A stretch of 64,000 bases of DNA. It comes from Cladophialophora immunda. Its lineage: Eukaryota; Ascomycota; Eurotiomycetes; Chaetothyriales; Herpotrichiellaceae. The stretch spans positions 2,198,855-2,262,854 of the forward strand of contig NW_015622544.1 in NCBI RefSeq assembly GCF_000835495.1, read 5' to 3'. Under the pieces are notes generated by a model, which did no database searches, was not told the DNA's origin, and was given only the letters and a program-made list of their open reading frames with translations. The position numbers and the translations under genes were made by a program. Shown in pieces: positions 51,545-63,864 of this stretch. How positions within the stretch are numbered: position 1 is the stretch's first letter; the number at the start of each line of letters is the position of its first letter.

Positions 51545-53211
51545 TCAGAAGCCTTCCTCGCCTGCCTTGCACACCTTGATCTCTCGGCCCCATTCGGATT
51601 TGAGAACTTGAGAAGCGGTGATGCGGCGGCCAGGATTTGGGTCGAGGATCGAATAGATGACGTTTCTGCAACGAGCCTAGTAATGCCAATACTTAGTTGA
51701 GAACTGGTAATCAGTGGCCGGGGAATGCTTACCCTGTGCAAAGTCTCGATAGGGGCGTACCCCTCTTCATCTTTCCGTCCCTCGAGATATCGCTGATAGA
51801 ATTCGTCCTCTTCCTTGCGGGCCACTCGCCAGAGATGCCGACCAGTCCGCATGGCCATGTAGATGACACCGCAGGCCCAAACGTCCACAGCGCGAGGATC
51901 AAATTCGCCACCGCTATATTCTTCTGGGGCAATGTACGGGGCACTGCCGCACAGTCCGGCCGTCATGTGGGCTTCCTTCTCCCAGGCCATGCGGAAACAC
52001 TCGCCGTTCCCAAAGTCGGTGATTTTGAGGGCGCCGTGGGTGGTCAAGAGAAGATTCTCGGGTTTCAGATCGCGGTGAGCCACGCCCATCTCATGCATGT
52101 ACTCGACACCCCGCATCAGCTGCTTGAAGAAGCAGTCTGCTTCAGGAACTTGCAAAGTGCCCGCGGCCAGAATCAGGGTGTAGAGATCCCCACCGGCGCA
52201 GTATTCCATGACTTCGCAATAGTCACCTTTGGCATCTTGCAGGAGATCAAGCGTGTGGATGATATTGGGATGGCGAAGCGACGATGAGATGCAAAATTCG
52301 CTGGTCAGGCGTTTCTGATACTTCTTGGCCGTCTCTTGCGGACGACGGCGGAACTCCTTGACGGCGTAGAGCAACTCTCCTCCGACGCTATTAGGGTCGG
52401 GTTTGTGGGATATTCTCACAATGCCGAAAGCACCGCGGCCGACAATTTCCTGGCATTTGCCATACTTCTCAACCAAGTTGGCCGTGGCGTTGGGGCCGCC
52501 CTTCTTGTCAGAAGCAAGGCTGTCCTTCTCCGATCTGAGTTGGTCGACCCAGGAAGACATCAGCGTCAGCTGCTGATCGCCAGCGCCATCCTGATCCTTT
52601 TTCTTGCCACCGCCGAGCATGTCGCGGAGCATGTCGGACAATTTCTCCTGTCGTTTGGCGGACTTGAGAAAGTGTGCATGAGTGCCGTCATCGTGGATCT
52701 CGAACCGTTTATGCAGGGCATGGGAGGAATCCGACGGCGGTTCACCCTTGGTCTTCTCTTTCGCGGTACCGAGGATAGTCATCTTGCGGGCGTTCTTCTC
52801 GTCATTCGACCCTTGTCTGCCAGGAGGAGGTCGGCCGTTGGGAGGGGTGCCGTTTTCAAGACGGGCGTCGGGAGAGGTTTCCTTTATTTCAACTGCAGCT
52901 TTGGCGGCCTCGACGTCTCTGGGGTCGGACCGAGAAAACATTCGGGTCAGACGGTGCGTCATTTTGCCCTTCTTTGCAGGCTCCTTAGGCGCAGCTGCGC
53001 CCGAATTTGACGTCGTGGGGGACAGATTCGAGGGGCTAGGGGTGGGCGCGGCACCGCCGTTGGCTACCGGAACCTGGAGGTGTGCCGTATCCTCCGCCGG
53101 TCGTGTTATCGAATGCGTCGATGCATCGTCGTGTAACACGGGGGACTGAACGAGCGTACTGGTAGGGGAGTGTTGCGTAGCGAAATGAACTGGCGATGGT
53201 GCGTGATTCAT
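51545..53211 (-). CDS. Serine/threonine protein kinase, Hal4/Hal5 (NPR1-like) type
   Basis: Fungus-specific kinase subfamily that stabilises plasma-membrane nutrient and K+ transporters. Two exons (51733-53211, 51545-51676) give 536 residues. The N-terminal ~240 residues are Ser/Pro/Lys-rich and disordered, with basic KMTHRLTRMFSRSD and acidic patches. The kinase domain has VGRGAFGIVRI (glycine loop), AVKEF (catalytic Lys), AHRDLKPENLLL (catalytic loop), ITDFGNGECF (DFG) and CGSAPYIAPEEY (APE). The insertion FRMAWEKEAHMTAG between DFG and APE and the NGEC context after DFG fit the Hal4/5 group. The 3' exon adds ARCRNVIYSILDPNPGRRI, subdomain XI, and was required to complete the fold. The upstream 6 kb has no gene. 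Confidence 0.92.
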
Positions 53212-56200
53212 GTGAATGGTGTCTGCGCGAGGAAGGCGTACAAGAGGGGGTGGGGGGAGAGTTGTTTAGGGCCGGACGCCCTATCTCTCGATGTTTAGTG
53301 GCGGTAGATAAGGGTATCGTGGTACGCGACTGCAGTTCGTGTAACGAGAACTTGGTTATAAAATCGCAAGGATGATTCTCGAAGCGTTCGTTCTTTTTGG
53401 CACTTGTTGTTTGTGTTTCCCGGATGAGGTTGGATATTGGTAAGAATGATAAATATGTGTGGTGGCGAGGACGGAATAAGGTGCGTGCTTGCTGCCAACG
53501 TGAAAAAAAAAAGGAAGCCTAGGAGGGGCTAGAAATTGCGCAGCAGTTGAGGGCGACCGAGGGCGATTTGACGGCTTGCTGAGGCCTTAAGTGATGAGGA
53601 GGACTTTTGGGGCGGCTGATCGTGTGCATGCGCAGGCAGGGAGATTTCACGATCTGTCAAGCACGGTGAATCAGGACCTTGGACCGTGGCCCTTGGCCCT
53701 TGACCCTTGGCTTTTCGTGAGCCAAACTTTTGCCAGTTGTGTGATGCTGCCCTCAGTGCTCACCGGCAAGACGGAACGAGCAGTTGGAGTGGGTTTTGGA
53801 CGGTGGCTGTGACAGCCAGGCCTGCGAGCCAGGGGGCCAGTGCGGGCAACGCAGCGGATTGGCCTGCCTAGCAGCTGCTGACCAATGCAGGACCGTGCGT
53901 GCGTGCAGATGCAAGTTCAAGGACCTGGTCTGGGATTGCGCCAGGTCTCGGGAACAGGATAGGCAAACGAAAGCGGTAGTGAGGGAGAGTCGTCCAGTAG
54001 GTGTCCTGGCTGACTGCTGGGATGGTGTTCTCGGGACTTGTGAGGGTCAGGACGCAGGCGTAGTCGGCAGTTTTGGTAGGGCAGTTCAGGGAGTGGGAGA
54101 GAGCAAGACCTGGGAGAAAAGTGCGCGTGTCCGCTTGTGAGGATTTGTATGAGAGAATTTCTTTTCCTCCAGTCCCGATTTGTGTGAAACTCAGCGATCC
54201 AATTCGCGAGAGCCCACTACCACTACTCAGCAACCACCTCTTTACGATGACGACGATGGTGACGGAGGGTCGACAAGTGAGTTTGTGGAGATTGAGGGGA
54301 GGTGGAGGTCGTTTGAGTGCGTCAATGAGGACCTTTTTATATCTGCAACAATAGATGATAGCAATAAGAGTGAAGCAGTGGTAAGAGGATGGCCTGATGG
54401 CGAATAAATTCTCCGTTCAATTGCTGATGAGGTTGTGTGAAGACGGAGGGCAAAAGATGGAGTGTCTGCAGGCTATGTGCTGTTTGTTACCTACCTAGGT
54501 AGATTCGGTTGGCAAAGGGGGGGTGGCAGCAAGCATGAAGCGTGCAGAGCGTGCAGAGCGTGCAGAGCGTGCAGGGTGCAGGGTACAGGGTGCAGCATGC
54601 AGCATGCGGGCAGGCTAAGTTAGTTGGTGTTTAACTGGGATTGTAGGGATTGTAGGGGCTGCAGGTCCCCCCTCATCCTCGATCTTCACCCGAAGGCACC
54701 CACCCACCCACCTGGGACTCCCCGAGCAGAGTCCTACTGTGCAGTAGCCCGGGCTCATCGGTTACTTAGGCTGTTCCTGCAGGTAATAATAATTAACACC
54801 CTAGTTAAAGGCCTCCAGGGTGCATTTTGGACGGCCCTCGCCTCTGATTGTCTGAATTGATTTTGTTTCCGTTCGTGCTGTGCGTTCTTCTGGCTCCCCG
54901 CTTGTCCGTTTGGTACGCTCAATCTACCCAACGATACGCTCCCAGGTACATGGCATGCACTGGGCACGGAATTGAGCAATTCGCTGTTCCAGGTTTTCTT
55001 TTCGATCGAGTAATAACAATTCAAAGCCAAATAGCAAATTGGACGACAATCATTCTGTCGATTCCTCCTCTCCTACCAATGGTTGCTCACCCTCCCCAAT
55101 TGCCTGCGCCCTCCATCACAACACCACAACACGAATACCTCGCTCCCTACTCGTACGTCTCTGAGTACCTCCGCCTGCTCCCTTCCTCGTAACCTGCTTG
55201 GCGGTATCCGTGGCATCTCCCTGCACGCTTACATCCCTCGTTCTTCCTCGGTGTGGTGGAATAACTCCCCTGGATCCCGTCCGTCCAGAATGTTGCACCT
55301 CTGCAACCACCGTCTACTCCACCACCTCCACCTCGCAACCTCGCAGTCTAGGTCCAGGCCGGGCGCGATTTCAAAGCAAGGATGACTAGAGCACGACTTC
55401 CTCGTGTGGTGATTCCCGCAGAGTAGCGAGGCTCGCCAGGAAGCTTCCCACAGGGATTCTGACTGCTGCAGCTCCATCTGCACCTTTTTTCGTCACTCGT
55501 TCTCCTGTCATCAACCTTTTTCCACACGGGCCACTTTGGCTTCTACTGTCCATCTTCTCGTCCTGACACCGTCTCACCGCTTGAGCGTCGGATCCCAGAG
55601 CCCAGTCCAGCGGCACGACCTCAGTTCCACTGCATGTGTTGGCGAGCGGCTCCATCTCGGACGTCATGTCCATGGTGACCGTCTCACCGATGCTCGCGAT
55701 GCACTGTTCTTTTCCATTTGTCTTGAGCAGACATGTGCTCGTTTCCTACACCGTCCAATTCGAAATTCACTCCTGCCACGCTGTGCCACAGCTAGCCTCA
55801 TGGAAGATCAACTTGACGTGTGAATCCTGCCAGCCGCCAAACAATTGCCCTGCTGAAGCCGGTTTCCATTCAACCTGCTTGGTCCTTGAATGGTTGACTC
55901 TGTTTCCTCGGTTTACCTTGCCTACCTACCCCCGGCAAAACCCAATACCGTTCTCGCAGGCCGCCATATGGCCGAGTGGCATGTTTGGGAAGGGAGTAGC
56001 CGCCTCCGCATTCACTGTGGAAAGGGAGACAGATGATGGGGTGTGTTGGTAGCTCTTCTATTGGCCATCACTACACGAGGCCATCGTGAATTCCCGGACC
56101 ACCACTACAGCTTCTCCTGGCTCCAAATTCCTTGTTCGGGACGCGTGGGGACAAGGTTGCGTGCGTTGTATCTAGCTCATTGACCGCATAGCAGTGTGTC

Positions 56201-59200
56201 CCATTTTTCCCCTTCTCTCTTCCTCTCTCTTTCATTCCGAACTGGAAGTCCGCTGGCTTTACCCACCCTGTTGCCCCTGGTGGAAGACGTCCCTGGCTGC
56301 ATCATCCCGCGTGTTGTCAAATGAGCAGCCATGCATCTCGACCGATTCAGCATGCAAAACGAATGCCAAAACACCAGTCGTTCGTGCACGAGCTAATGTG
56401 ATCTTCACCTTCGGACTGATCATAGCAGCTGTGATCGTCAGCTCTTGGTCTTACAGCCACCTCTCCATTTCTGCGGGAATGTTGAAACACGATGTTCCAG
56501 CGCCTCACTAACATAGCCGAGCTCGGGAAAAAGGACAAGAGCTGCCACGAAATAACAGGTGATGAACATCCAGACTATGCTTGCAGTGACGTCGAGAAGA
56601 TAGGGGTTGTGCGATCCTTGGTACACCGCATTTCTACGCTTCGCAGGTGAGAAACCACCTGTCGGGAAGTGTTGGTGGCCAACTTGAGGCGTCCGACTCC
56701 CTCGAACTGGATCCCGCTCGCGAAGAGGATTGTGCTTCCGCGAAGCTCAAGTCAGAGTGCTCCAGTTCTGTCGTTTTCCCTGATGATAGCATGGTTTGCC
56801 CATGGAGGCTGTCCAGTGGCTTTGATCCCAACAGGCTGAGATTATGACACCTGCGGGACTGGCAGATGATCCCGGGGCCTTTGTATTGCAGGACATTCGA
56901 GTGGGAGCAGTGGAAGTTTCTCGTATCTTAGGTATTATTTCACGTAAGTCTCTATTCTCCCTCCCCATGGGCTTGATAGTCTCCCTAGGTTGGTTTTGGC
57001 AGTTTTCTCTGTGAGATGGTTGCTCCTTTTGGCTTTTAGCACCTCCTATTGACCTCTTCCAATCAAGGTTGTCGGGATTCGATTATCCATGTATGTCCCA
57101 AGCACACCACAATAGCTTGTTCAGTATGTCCAACTTGGCAGATACTATGATTTTTTTTTCATCTCTCAGGTGCTCCTGGTGAGATGTGTGCAAGGATACA
57201 CAGAAAGTCAGTTCGTCTCCCGAATTTAGCACGTTGACAGATTATCCCAATATGCGCGGCCAGCACCAGCACCATAATCCCTGGTCCTTAGAGAGGACAA
57301 GCAAGGGAGTAGTAAGTACAGTTGACACGAGGAAAGGACCAAGCTGAGACATCAATCAATTGCTTCTCTATCAACACAGAGCTAATGTGGATGCAGTCTC
57401 GTCTGGTTTCCGTCCCACTTGCTCCTCATACCTGATGGCTGGCTCTACTCTCGCCTCCAACCTTTTCGCTACAGCCGCCAATTCTTTTCGGCGGCTTTGA
57501 ATGCAATTGATTGCTCAAAGACAAACTACAAGGGAAACCCATCATAACCGAGAGACCAGGAGCATATTGAGTGATGACAGTCTCGATATCACTACTTCTC
57601 CTATCCGAGGACCTCCTCAGCACCATGACAGGCCGTGTCCAGATGCTTTCCACCTCGCAGCCAAGGGACGCAGCTTTCTCAACCTCTTTCGGACCCTTCA
57701 ATCGTCCTGCTTTGGGCTATCAAACAATGCTTAGGGATCGTCTCTATTTCCTCGCACAAATGCATTGCTACCACGATCGTGACTGACAGGACAGCTTATA
57801 GAATGGCGTTCACGACCAAAATGCCAGGTTCGCAGCACTGACTTGTGCGTCCAAGAAGTTTTCCACAAAGCTGAAAGACCTTTGCATCAGGTTTGCTAAG
57901 GTTTCCATTGTGGAGAGCACGCATTCACGCTTATCACATTTATGGGGTAACGCTGGCGTCCTGCATATACCTATTTTTGATATAATTGTTCCTCTTTCTG
58001 ATTGCTACTGGGCTAGAGTTCAAGCCGATTCAATTAAAATCAATTTTCCCCATATCGTACATCAACTCAATCAAGATCTTTTTATCGATGGACGCCGGTA
58101 TATTGGCAAATTGTGTCAAGTCTTGGACCCAGGGGCCCGTTACCAACCAGAAACACCAAAACTCCTGTGTCCCTGCCTATCTGCCACCTGAAGAACATCC
58201 TGTAACCCTAACACACTCTCCACCACTTTGGTTCTATTGTAGCCGAGGGTTTCGACAACGAAGCATATGATGGGGTCCATGTATAGAGAGATTCATGTCG
58301 AACATGCCCACTAACCGGTACAGGCAAGATCTTGCGCGGTTCGAGGGTCTCAAAGCTGTCGGTCGCGAACCGGAAGACTCCATGCCTTTGATCCATCTCT
58401 TTCATGGCTGGACTGGTGCAGGGCCCCGGCACTGACAAGATGATCACAACACCACAGTGTTGTACTCTCTGGCTGACCTCACGTGATGCATTTGCAAAAT
58501 GACACCAACTTACGGTGCATTTTACCGTCGATGGCCTTGAATACAGACGGCCGCCCACCCAGAAGACGGAGCCTGATAGACGACCTCTTGGTAGACGACT
58601 CAGGATAAGCCACGGCGTCGTGCGTGTCGATGAAATAGTCACAATCAGCACTTAGAAATGACTGAATGATGGCCATTGTGCCTGTCGGGCATATAAAGAA
58701 CCTCAAGATCAAGTGGACGTCCAGAGAAAGGAGATTGCCTAGTTTCCCATGCTTTAGACGCCAGGTCGCCGTCCGTGCAAGTGATGACAGCTTCAGCGTG
58801 TGCAAAGACAGGCCGTCCGCCTTTGACCGCGTCCCGCCCATTTGGCGTCAAGATGCCCGCCTGTATAAGTGATGCTGCATTGATCAGGGTGTGCGCTGGA
58901 ACGGTAAATGCTAAGTGGGTCTCTCATGCCAAGCCTGGCCACGCACTGCTTCTGCACCACCATTTAAAATGCCTCACCGTATGTCGCATCTTTATTCTTC
59001 CGTTCCGCAACGACGTCATGGCTAGTTTTGGGGGCCGCTTTGGCACCGAGTATACGGCGGTCCGTGCGGACTGGTGGCGCATGGCCAACCGCCATTGGGC
59101 CCTCACCCACCACATCAGCAACTGCTTCCTTCTCTTCCTCTGCACAGTCGAGGACGGCCCGCTTGCCTTTGAGTCGCCCGCTGCATACAACCACCGCTTA

Positions 59201-59234
59201 GGAAGATATTGGCAGTTCTACCTCGACGACCGAG
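53212..59234. other. 6-kb gene-poor region between kinase and BAR genes
   Basis: Divergent genes flank a 6-kb stretch with no supported gene. Contents seen: an A run at 53503-53512, a purine-rich decaying 9-mer array at 54541-54607, CCTA/TAGG clusters, and Ser/Thr/Cys-biased open frames at about 55198-56052 that shift frame and lack a start or domain. Open frames at 58775-59302 overlap the BAR gene start in other frames. The left part may be a long kinase leader and the right part a long BAR-gene leader. Confidence 0.5.
54541..54607. repeat. Tandem GTGCAGAGC array decaying to 7-mers
   Basis: Three exact copies of GTGCAGAGC are followed by GTGCAGGG/TGCAGGG/TACAGGG and then TGCAGCA units, all sharing a TGCAG core. 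It looks like a minisatellite that has changed unit length. Confidence 0.75.
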
Positions 59235-60248
59235 ATGTCGTGGGCCGGCTTCAAGAAGGGCGTGAACCGCGCCACCACGCAGGTGATGATGAAGACTGGT
59301 AAGCCTCATCTGAGACTCACCGTCAGGCGAAACACTGACCATGTCATCTAGGCCAGGTCGAGAGGACCAACGACCGGGACTACGAGGTCGAGGAGAGGTG
59401 AGAGTCGAAGGCACCTGAAATCGAACGGAGCCCATGGCTGACCACCGTGCTACAGGAGATACCGGACGATGGAATCGGCCGCCACCCGTTTGCAGAAGGA
59501 GGCCAAAGGATATTTGGACAGTTTGCGAGGTTAGCAGGCTATGATGCTGCTGGTGATGACTACAGAAACTGACTACGGCTCTCTCAGCGATGACAGCATC
59601 CCAAATGAGGATCGCAGAGACAATCGACGCATTCTACGGCGACGCTGGTACCAGAGATGGCGTTTCGCGATCCTACAAGCAGGCCGTCGAAGATCTAGAC
59701 GCCGAAACTATCAAAGCGCTTGATGGCCCATACCGGTACGTGTTCTTCTCACACTTTCCTTCAGATTCGCCTCACCTACTGACGATGCTGGCAGAGCAAC
59801 TGTCCTTGAACCGATCTCCCGCTTCTGCGCGTACTTCCCTGACATTAACGAATGCATCAAGAAACGAAACAACAAACTCCTCGACTATGACTCCATGCGC
59901 TCCAAGGTCAAGAAGCTCGTCGAAAAACCCGACAAAGACGTGACCAAACTACCTCGTGCGGAAAAAGAAGCCGAAATGGCGAAGCAAGCGTACGAACAAC
60001 TCAACGAACAACTCTTCACCGAACTTCCCCAACTCATCGATCTCCGTGTCCCCTACCTCGACCCCAGCTTTGAAGCACTCGTCAAGATCCAACTCCGGTT
60101 CTGCGCAGAAGCATACAGCCGCATGGCACAGGTGCAGCAGTACTTGGACCCAGAAACCAGAGAACAATATGCACGTGGAGATTTGGACAATCGCGTGGAG
60201 CAAGTTCTCTCCGAGATTCGAGATCTGACCATTGCTGGAACCGTCTAA
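59235..60248 (+). CDS. BAR-domain protein of the Rvs161/Hob3 (amphiphysin-like) type
   Basis: BAR dimer that bends membranes during endocytic scission and helps organise cortical actin; the Rvs161 partner of Rvs167, lacking an SH3 domain. Five exons (59235-59298, 59352-59397, 59456-59529, 59588-59735, 59795-60248) give 261 residues. N-terminus MSWAGFKKGVNRATTQVMMK forms the amphipathic helix, followed by VERTNDRDYEVEERRYRTME, SRSYKQAVEDLDAETIKALD, EPISRFCAYFPDINECIKKR and SRMAQVQQYLDPETREQYA. All four introns are 53-59 nt with GT-AG ends, and every join restores family sequence. Length matches the family (about 265). The gene is convergent with ETF-beta. Confidence 0.95.
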
Positions 60249-60836
60249 GCAAGACAACTCACACATCAACTTCAAGATTCCTCAACAACGGATTCTCAGT
60301 ATTCAGTATCTGCACGTTGGCAGACCAGACAAAAATTTCAACAACATTACAAAACAAAAAATGCGGGCAATGCTTTCTCCAGGGCTTATGGATGGGATGA
60401 CTGAATGGGATTGAGATGGAAATGGTGACGGGCTGGGGGGCGGCTTGCCTCTTCTGAGAGCGTCAGAGCATAACATAGCATAGCGTTGGCGTTTCATGGC
60501 AGGCACAAGCTCGGTACAAGACAGCACAGACACTAGAAAGCATTTCCTGTGAGAGACAGGGCCTGGAAGGCTGAACAGCCATGGCTGTCGTAATACGAAC
60601 GAGCTTCGAAAACAGATTGTCCTAATGCTTCTGGAGATGGACTCCGTGCCTTTATGTATACGGTGCCAGTAGGTATTTGGTATTTGCGCCCATGCCGATT
60701 CGCCCCGGTACGACACCTCCAAAGTACATGTGTAGATTTTGTGCGATCGTGGGCCTCCCACAACGACGACGCAGCAGTCTTATTCCCCCCTCGGCCTATA
60801 AATGCCCAATTTTAAGTCATTTGTGCCCACCTGCAC
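60249..60836. other. Convergent intergenic region
   Basis: About 590 bp holding the 3' ends of the BAR and ETF-beta transcripts. No gene or repeat seen. Confidence 0.5.
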
Positions 60837-61716
60837 CTAAATGGCGCCCAGTTCCTTGAGCCTGTTGATCATACCGTCGACATCCTCGACCTTGCCGCCA
60901 CCTTGCCGGACGGGGGGCTCCTCGACCTTGATGGTCTTGAGTCTGCTAGTGGCGTCGACGCCGTAGTCGCCGAGGGTCTTCTTCTCCAGCTTCTTCTTCT
61001 TGGCCTTCATGATGTTGGGCAGGCTCGCGTACCGCGGCTCGTTCAGCCGCAGATCCGTGGTGATGATCATGGGCAGCTTGGCCCGCAGGGTCTCGACGCC
61101 GCCGTCCACCTCGCGCTCGACCGTCACCGTGTCGTTGTCGATCGACACCTTGGACGCCTGCGTGGCCTGCGGCCAGTTCAGCAGGCCCGCGAGCATCTGG
61201 CCCGTCTGGCCCGCGTCGTCGTCGATCGCCTGCTTGCCCAGGATGATCAGGTTGCTCTGCTCCTTCTCGGCGATGGCCTTGAGCAGCTTCGCCACCCCCA
61301 GCGGCTCAAGCGGCTTGTCCTCGGGCACGTCGACGTGGATGCTCCGGTCCGCGCCCATGGCCATGGCCGTGCGCAGGGTGTCGGCGCACTTGGCAGGGCC
61401 CGCGCTCACGGCCAGGATATCTTCGACCGGCTGTTTGCGCTCGCGCAGCCGCACGGCTTCTTCGATGGAGAGCTCGTCGAAGGGATTGAGCGAGTGTTTC
61501 ACCCCGGACGTCTCGACGCCCGTGCGGTCGGATTTTACGCGGGGCTTGACCTGCGTGAGGCGGGATGGTCAGTAAGGGCATGCAAGTTTGCCGGTGAATG
61601 GAGGCATATAATGTGTTCGCAAACCCTCTGCGTTCCTGGGACAGGGTAACAGGGTAACTCACGGCATAGTCAATGACGCGCTTGACGGGCACCAATATCC
61701 TGAGCTTCGAAGACAT
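60837..61716 (-). CDS. Electron transfer flavoprotein subunit beta
   Basis: With ETF-alpha it passes electrons from mitochondrial acyl-CoA and amino-acid dehydrogenases to ETF-ubiquinone oxidoreductase; matrix protein that also binds AMP. Two exons (61663-61716, 60837-61550) give 255 residues. Conserved parts: [15 protein letters not shown] joined to [52 protein letters not shown] and the C-terminal recognition-loop segment [20 protein letters not shown], with the Lys-rich [10 protein letters not shown] that is methylated in animals. There is no obvious presequence, as is usual for the beta subunit. Intron 61551-61662 is 112 nt. It is divergent from eL39. Third-position GC is high through exon 2, giving a long mirror-image open frame on the other strand. 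Confidence 0.95.
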
Positions 61717-62276
61717 CTTTGTGCCCTAACGTCCCCACGTTCTTCTTGTGCTGGAGAGGAAACACAGTGCAGTAGTGGTCAAAGCATCCAATGGGCCTCT
61801 AATTGACTCTTCTTCAAAAGCACCCTTGGAGAGCTGCTTGGGAAGGTGGGTTGGATCAAAGCTCTGTAGGAATACTCAATATAAATCTTGACCAGAGACA
61901 GCAGTTCTCCCCAGAAGCGCAATCGGAGAACGACTTCGACCCCAAGCCTCGGAAGCGCAGAACAAGAACCCCTAGAATCGCCGAATAACAAGCGGCAGCG
62001 GCGGCGGCGCAACGCAGGTGACGGCATCATCTCGGAATTCATCTACCCAACTAGAACAAGCCTGGAATTGCTGGTCCCAAGGCAGGTAGCCCGAGGAGGA
62101 CGGGTCTTGGCAAAATGCCAAGCCCACAGGGACGGGGCTGCGAAATTTGGGCAACCAGCGTCGGGCCAGTCCAGTCCACAGCGGCACGCAAATAATTGAC
62201 CACCACTTTCCAACAAACAGATCTGATTTTCTCCTCCATCCACGACCTCGTCACCGGACTGAGAAGACAAGTCAAG
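61717..62276. promoter_or_regulatory. Bidirectional promoter region of ETF-beta and eL39
   Basis: 560 bp between divergent start codons, with short open frames on both strands but no recognisable product. It should hold the ribosomal-protein promoter on its right side. Confidence 0.45.
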
Positions 62277-63018
62277 ATGCCGGTACGTCTCCTCAAGATC
62301 CTCACCAAGGCCAAGTGTGTGCGATGAATACATATCGAACACCGCCCGCCACGATCCTCATCGCCAAACTCCCCCCCTCCACCTTTCGTTGAAGCCCGCA
62401 TCAAAATCCAACCTACCTTCACAAATCCGTCTACAGTTACTACATGTTTATATGAGTTCCAAGGAGAATGGCCATGAGCTGACAGTGTTTTCTTGATAGA
62501 GCCACAAATCCTTCCGCACGAAGCAGAAGCTCGCAAAGGCGCAGAAGCAGAACCGACCCATCCCCCAGTGGATTCGTCTGAGGACGGGAAATACCATCAG
62601 GTCAGTCGCCCATACATGACACAACGGGAACTCTTCACCCGCACAACTACACTCCATGAACATATTCTTTCGTGAATCATTGGGTCCAATCTATCATTGG
62701 GAGAAAAGGCGGGACGATTTCTTGAGCCGGTCAGAACCTGGGAGTTCGGGGCACAATTCTTTGCCAGCTTGGGCTATTCTGGGAAGGAAAACGGAGATGG
62801 ACACATAATGGACGACGAAGAGAGGACCAAACGGGGGCGGGCCCTTCATCCTAGCCATCATCGACTCCAGTGTTATGTGCTTTATTGTTCAGGACTTTTG
62901 GGAACACGAACGCAGAAAGAGCGACGGGGTTAAAGGATCATGGCTAACACATCCGGTTGCAAACTACAGATACAACGCGAAGAGGAGACACTGGCGCAAG
63001 ACCAGAATCGGCATCTAG
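62277..63018 (+). CDS. RPL39: 60S ribosomal protein eL39
   Basis: Small basic protein lining the ribosomal exit tunnel. Three exons (62277-62282, 62500-62600, 62970-63018) give exactly 51 residues, the family's length. It reads MP, then [34 protein letters not shown] and [15 protein letters not shown]. The first coding exon is only ATG-CCG. Introns of 217 and 369 nt are far longer than others in the window, as is usual for fungal ribosomal-protein genes. I searched both introns for C/D-box snoRNA signals and found none convincing. Almost every residue is conserved, so the assignment is secure despite the size. Confidence 0.96.
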
Positions 63019-63864
63019 ATTTCCCACACCAAAACCCTCATCGCCCTCCATACCCTGTCTGGATTCACAATAGCTCGCCTTTTGGGGGATCCATCCGACG
63101 AGTTGACGCGTTTCATTGTCTTCCGCGATGGGGGGATGTTTTCAGCACTGAAATGAGGCGGTGATCAGGGGGTGGAGCGTTGCTAGGACGTGAGGTGTGT
63201 ATGGGAAAGAGGAGCATTGGGGTGGAGAAGACCCATGTGTTGTCGATGGAAGGCCAGGGCTTTCTTTCCATGCTGAGCAGCAGGGGAGTCAGTTGGGGGG
63301 CATTGCTCAAGATCACCGTTCATGATCCTTACAAGCATGAATGATGGGATGGGCTGGTTCAGGAAATGACGGTCGGCAATACGCTCTAGAGACATGCGTC
63401 GAAGCCTAGTGCAAAAGAACTCAGATTAAAAACATCAACTCAAAAGAGGGTTTTCGATCTAACGTCCTCGTTCCATGCCCCCAAAAGTAAAACCCGGCCC
63501 GTCCGACTCGGCAAACACGTCGCTTCATGTTGGGAGTCATCTATGTGCAGAACGTATTTTTGGTAGCAGCCTGAACCTGCATGATTACCGCCGCCCGTCA
63601 TCCCTTCGTGAGTCGGCATGTGCATGTGTCCCTGCATCCCTGCATTTCCCAGCTCCGGTCGTTGCCGTTAGGACTTCAGGCATAAGCCACTCCATTGAGT
63701 TTGTCATGGACCGAGCATGACAAGTGATAAAAGGAGATCGATTTTGACTGCGCCACCAGCTCGATGATTTCCTGCACCCATCTGAAATCCACCCATCGTC
63801 ATTCGTCAAACGCCTCCAACGCCATCGGACTATGCTAGTTTGCGGGTAATGATGACGGAGTGAG
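63019..63864. other. Convergent intergenic region
   Basis: About 850 bp between the eL39 stop and the SKP1 stop. It contains the two 3' ends and no supported gene. Confidence 0.5.

Noticed and set aside
53784..54140. Cys-rich 118-codon plus-strand open frame
   Set aside because: No signal peptide or domain, in a repeat-rich noncoding stretch; composition follows the local TGC/GGC-rich sequence.
60903..61649. 248- and 191-codon plus-strand open frames
   Set aside because: Antisense shadows of ETF-beta; no start context or domain.
62283..62499. Possible C/D-box snoRNA in eL39 intron 1 (GCGATGA ... CTGA)
   Set aside because: The C box has a mismatch, the C-to-D distance is about 150 nt (too long), and no terminal stem is visible.
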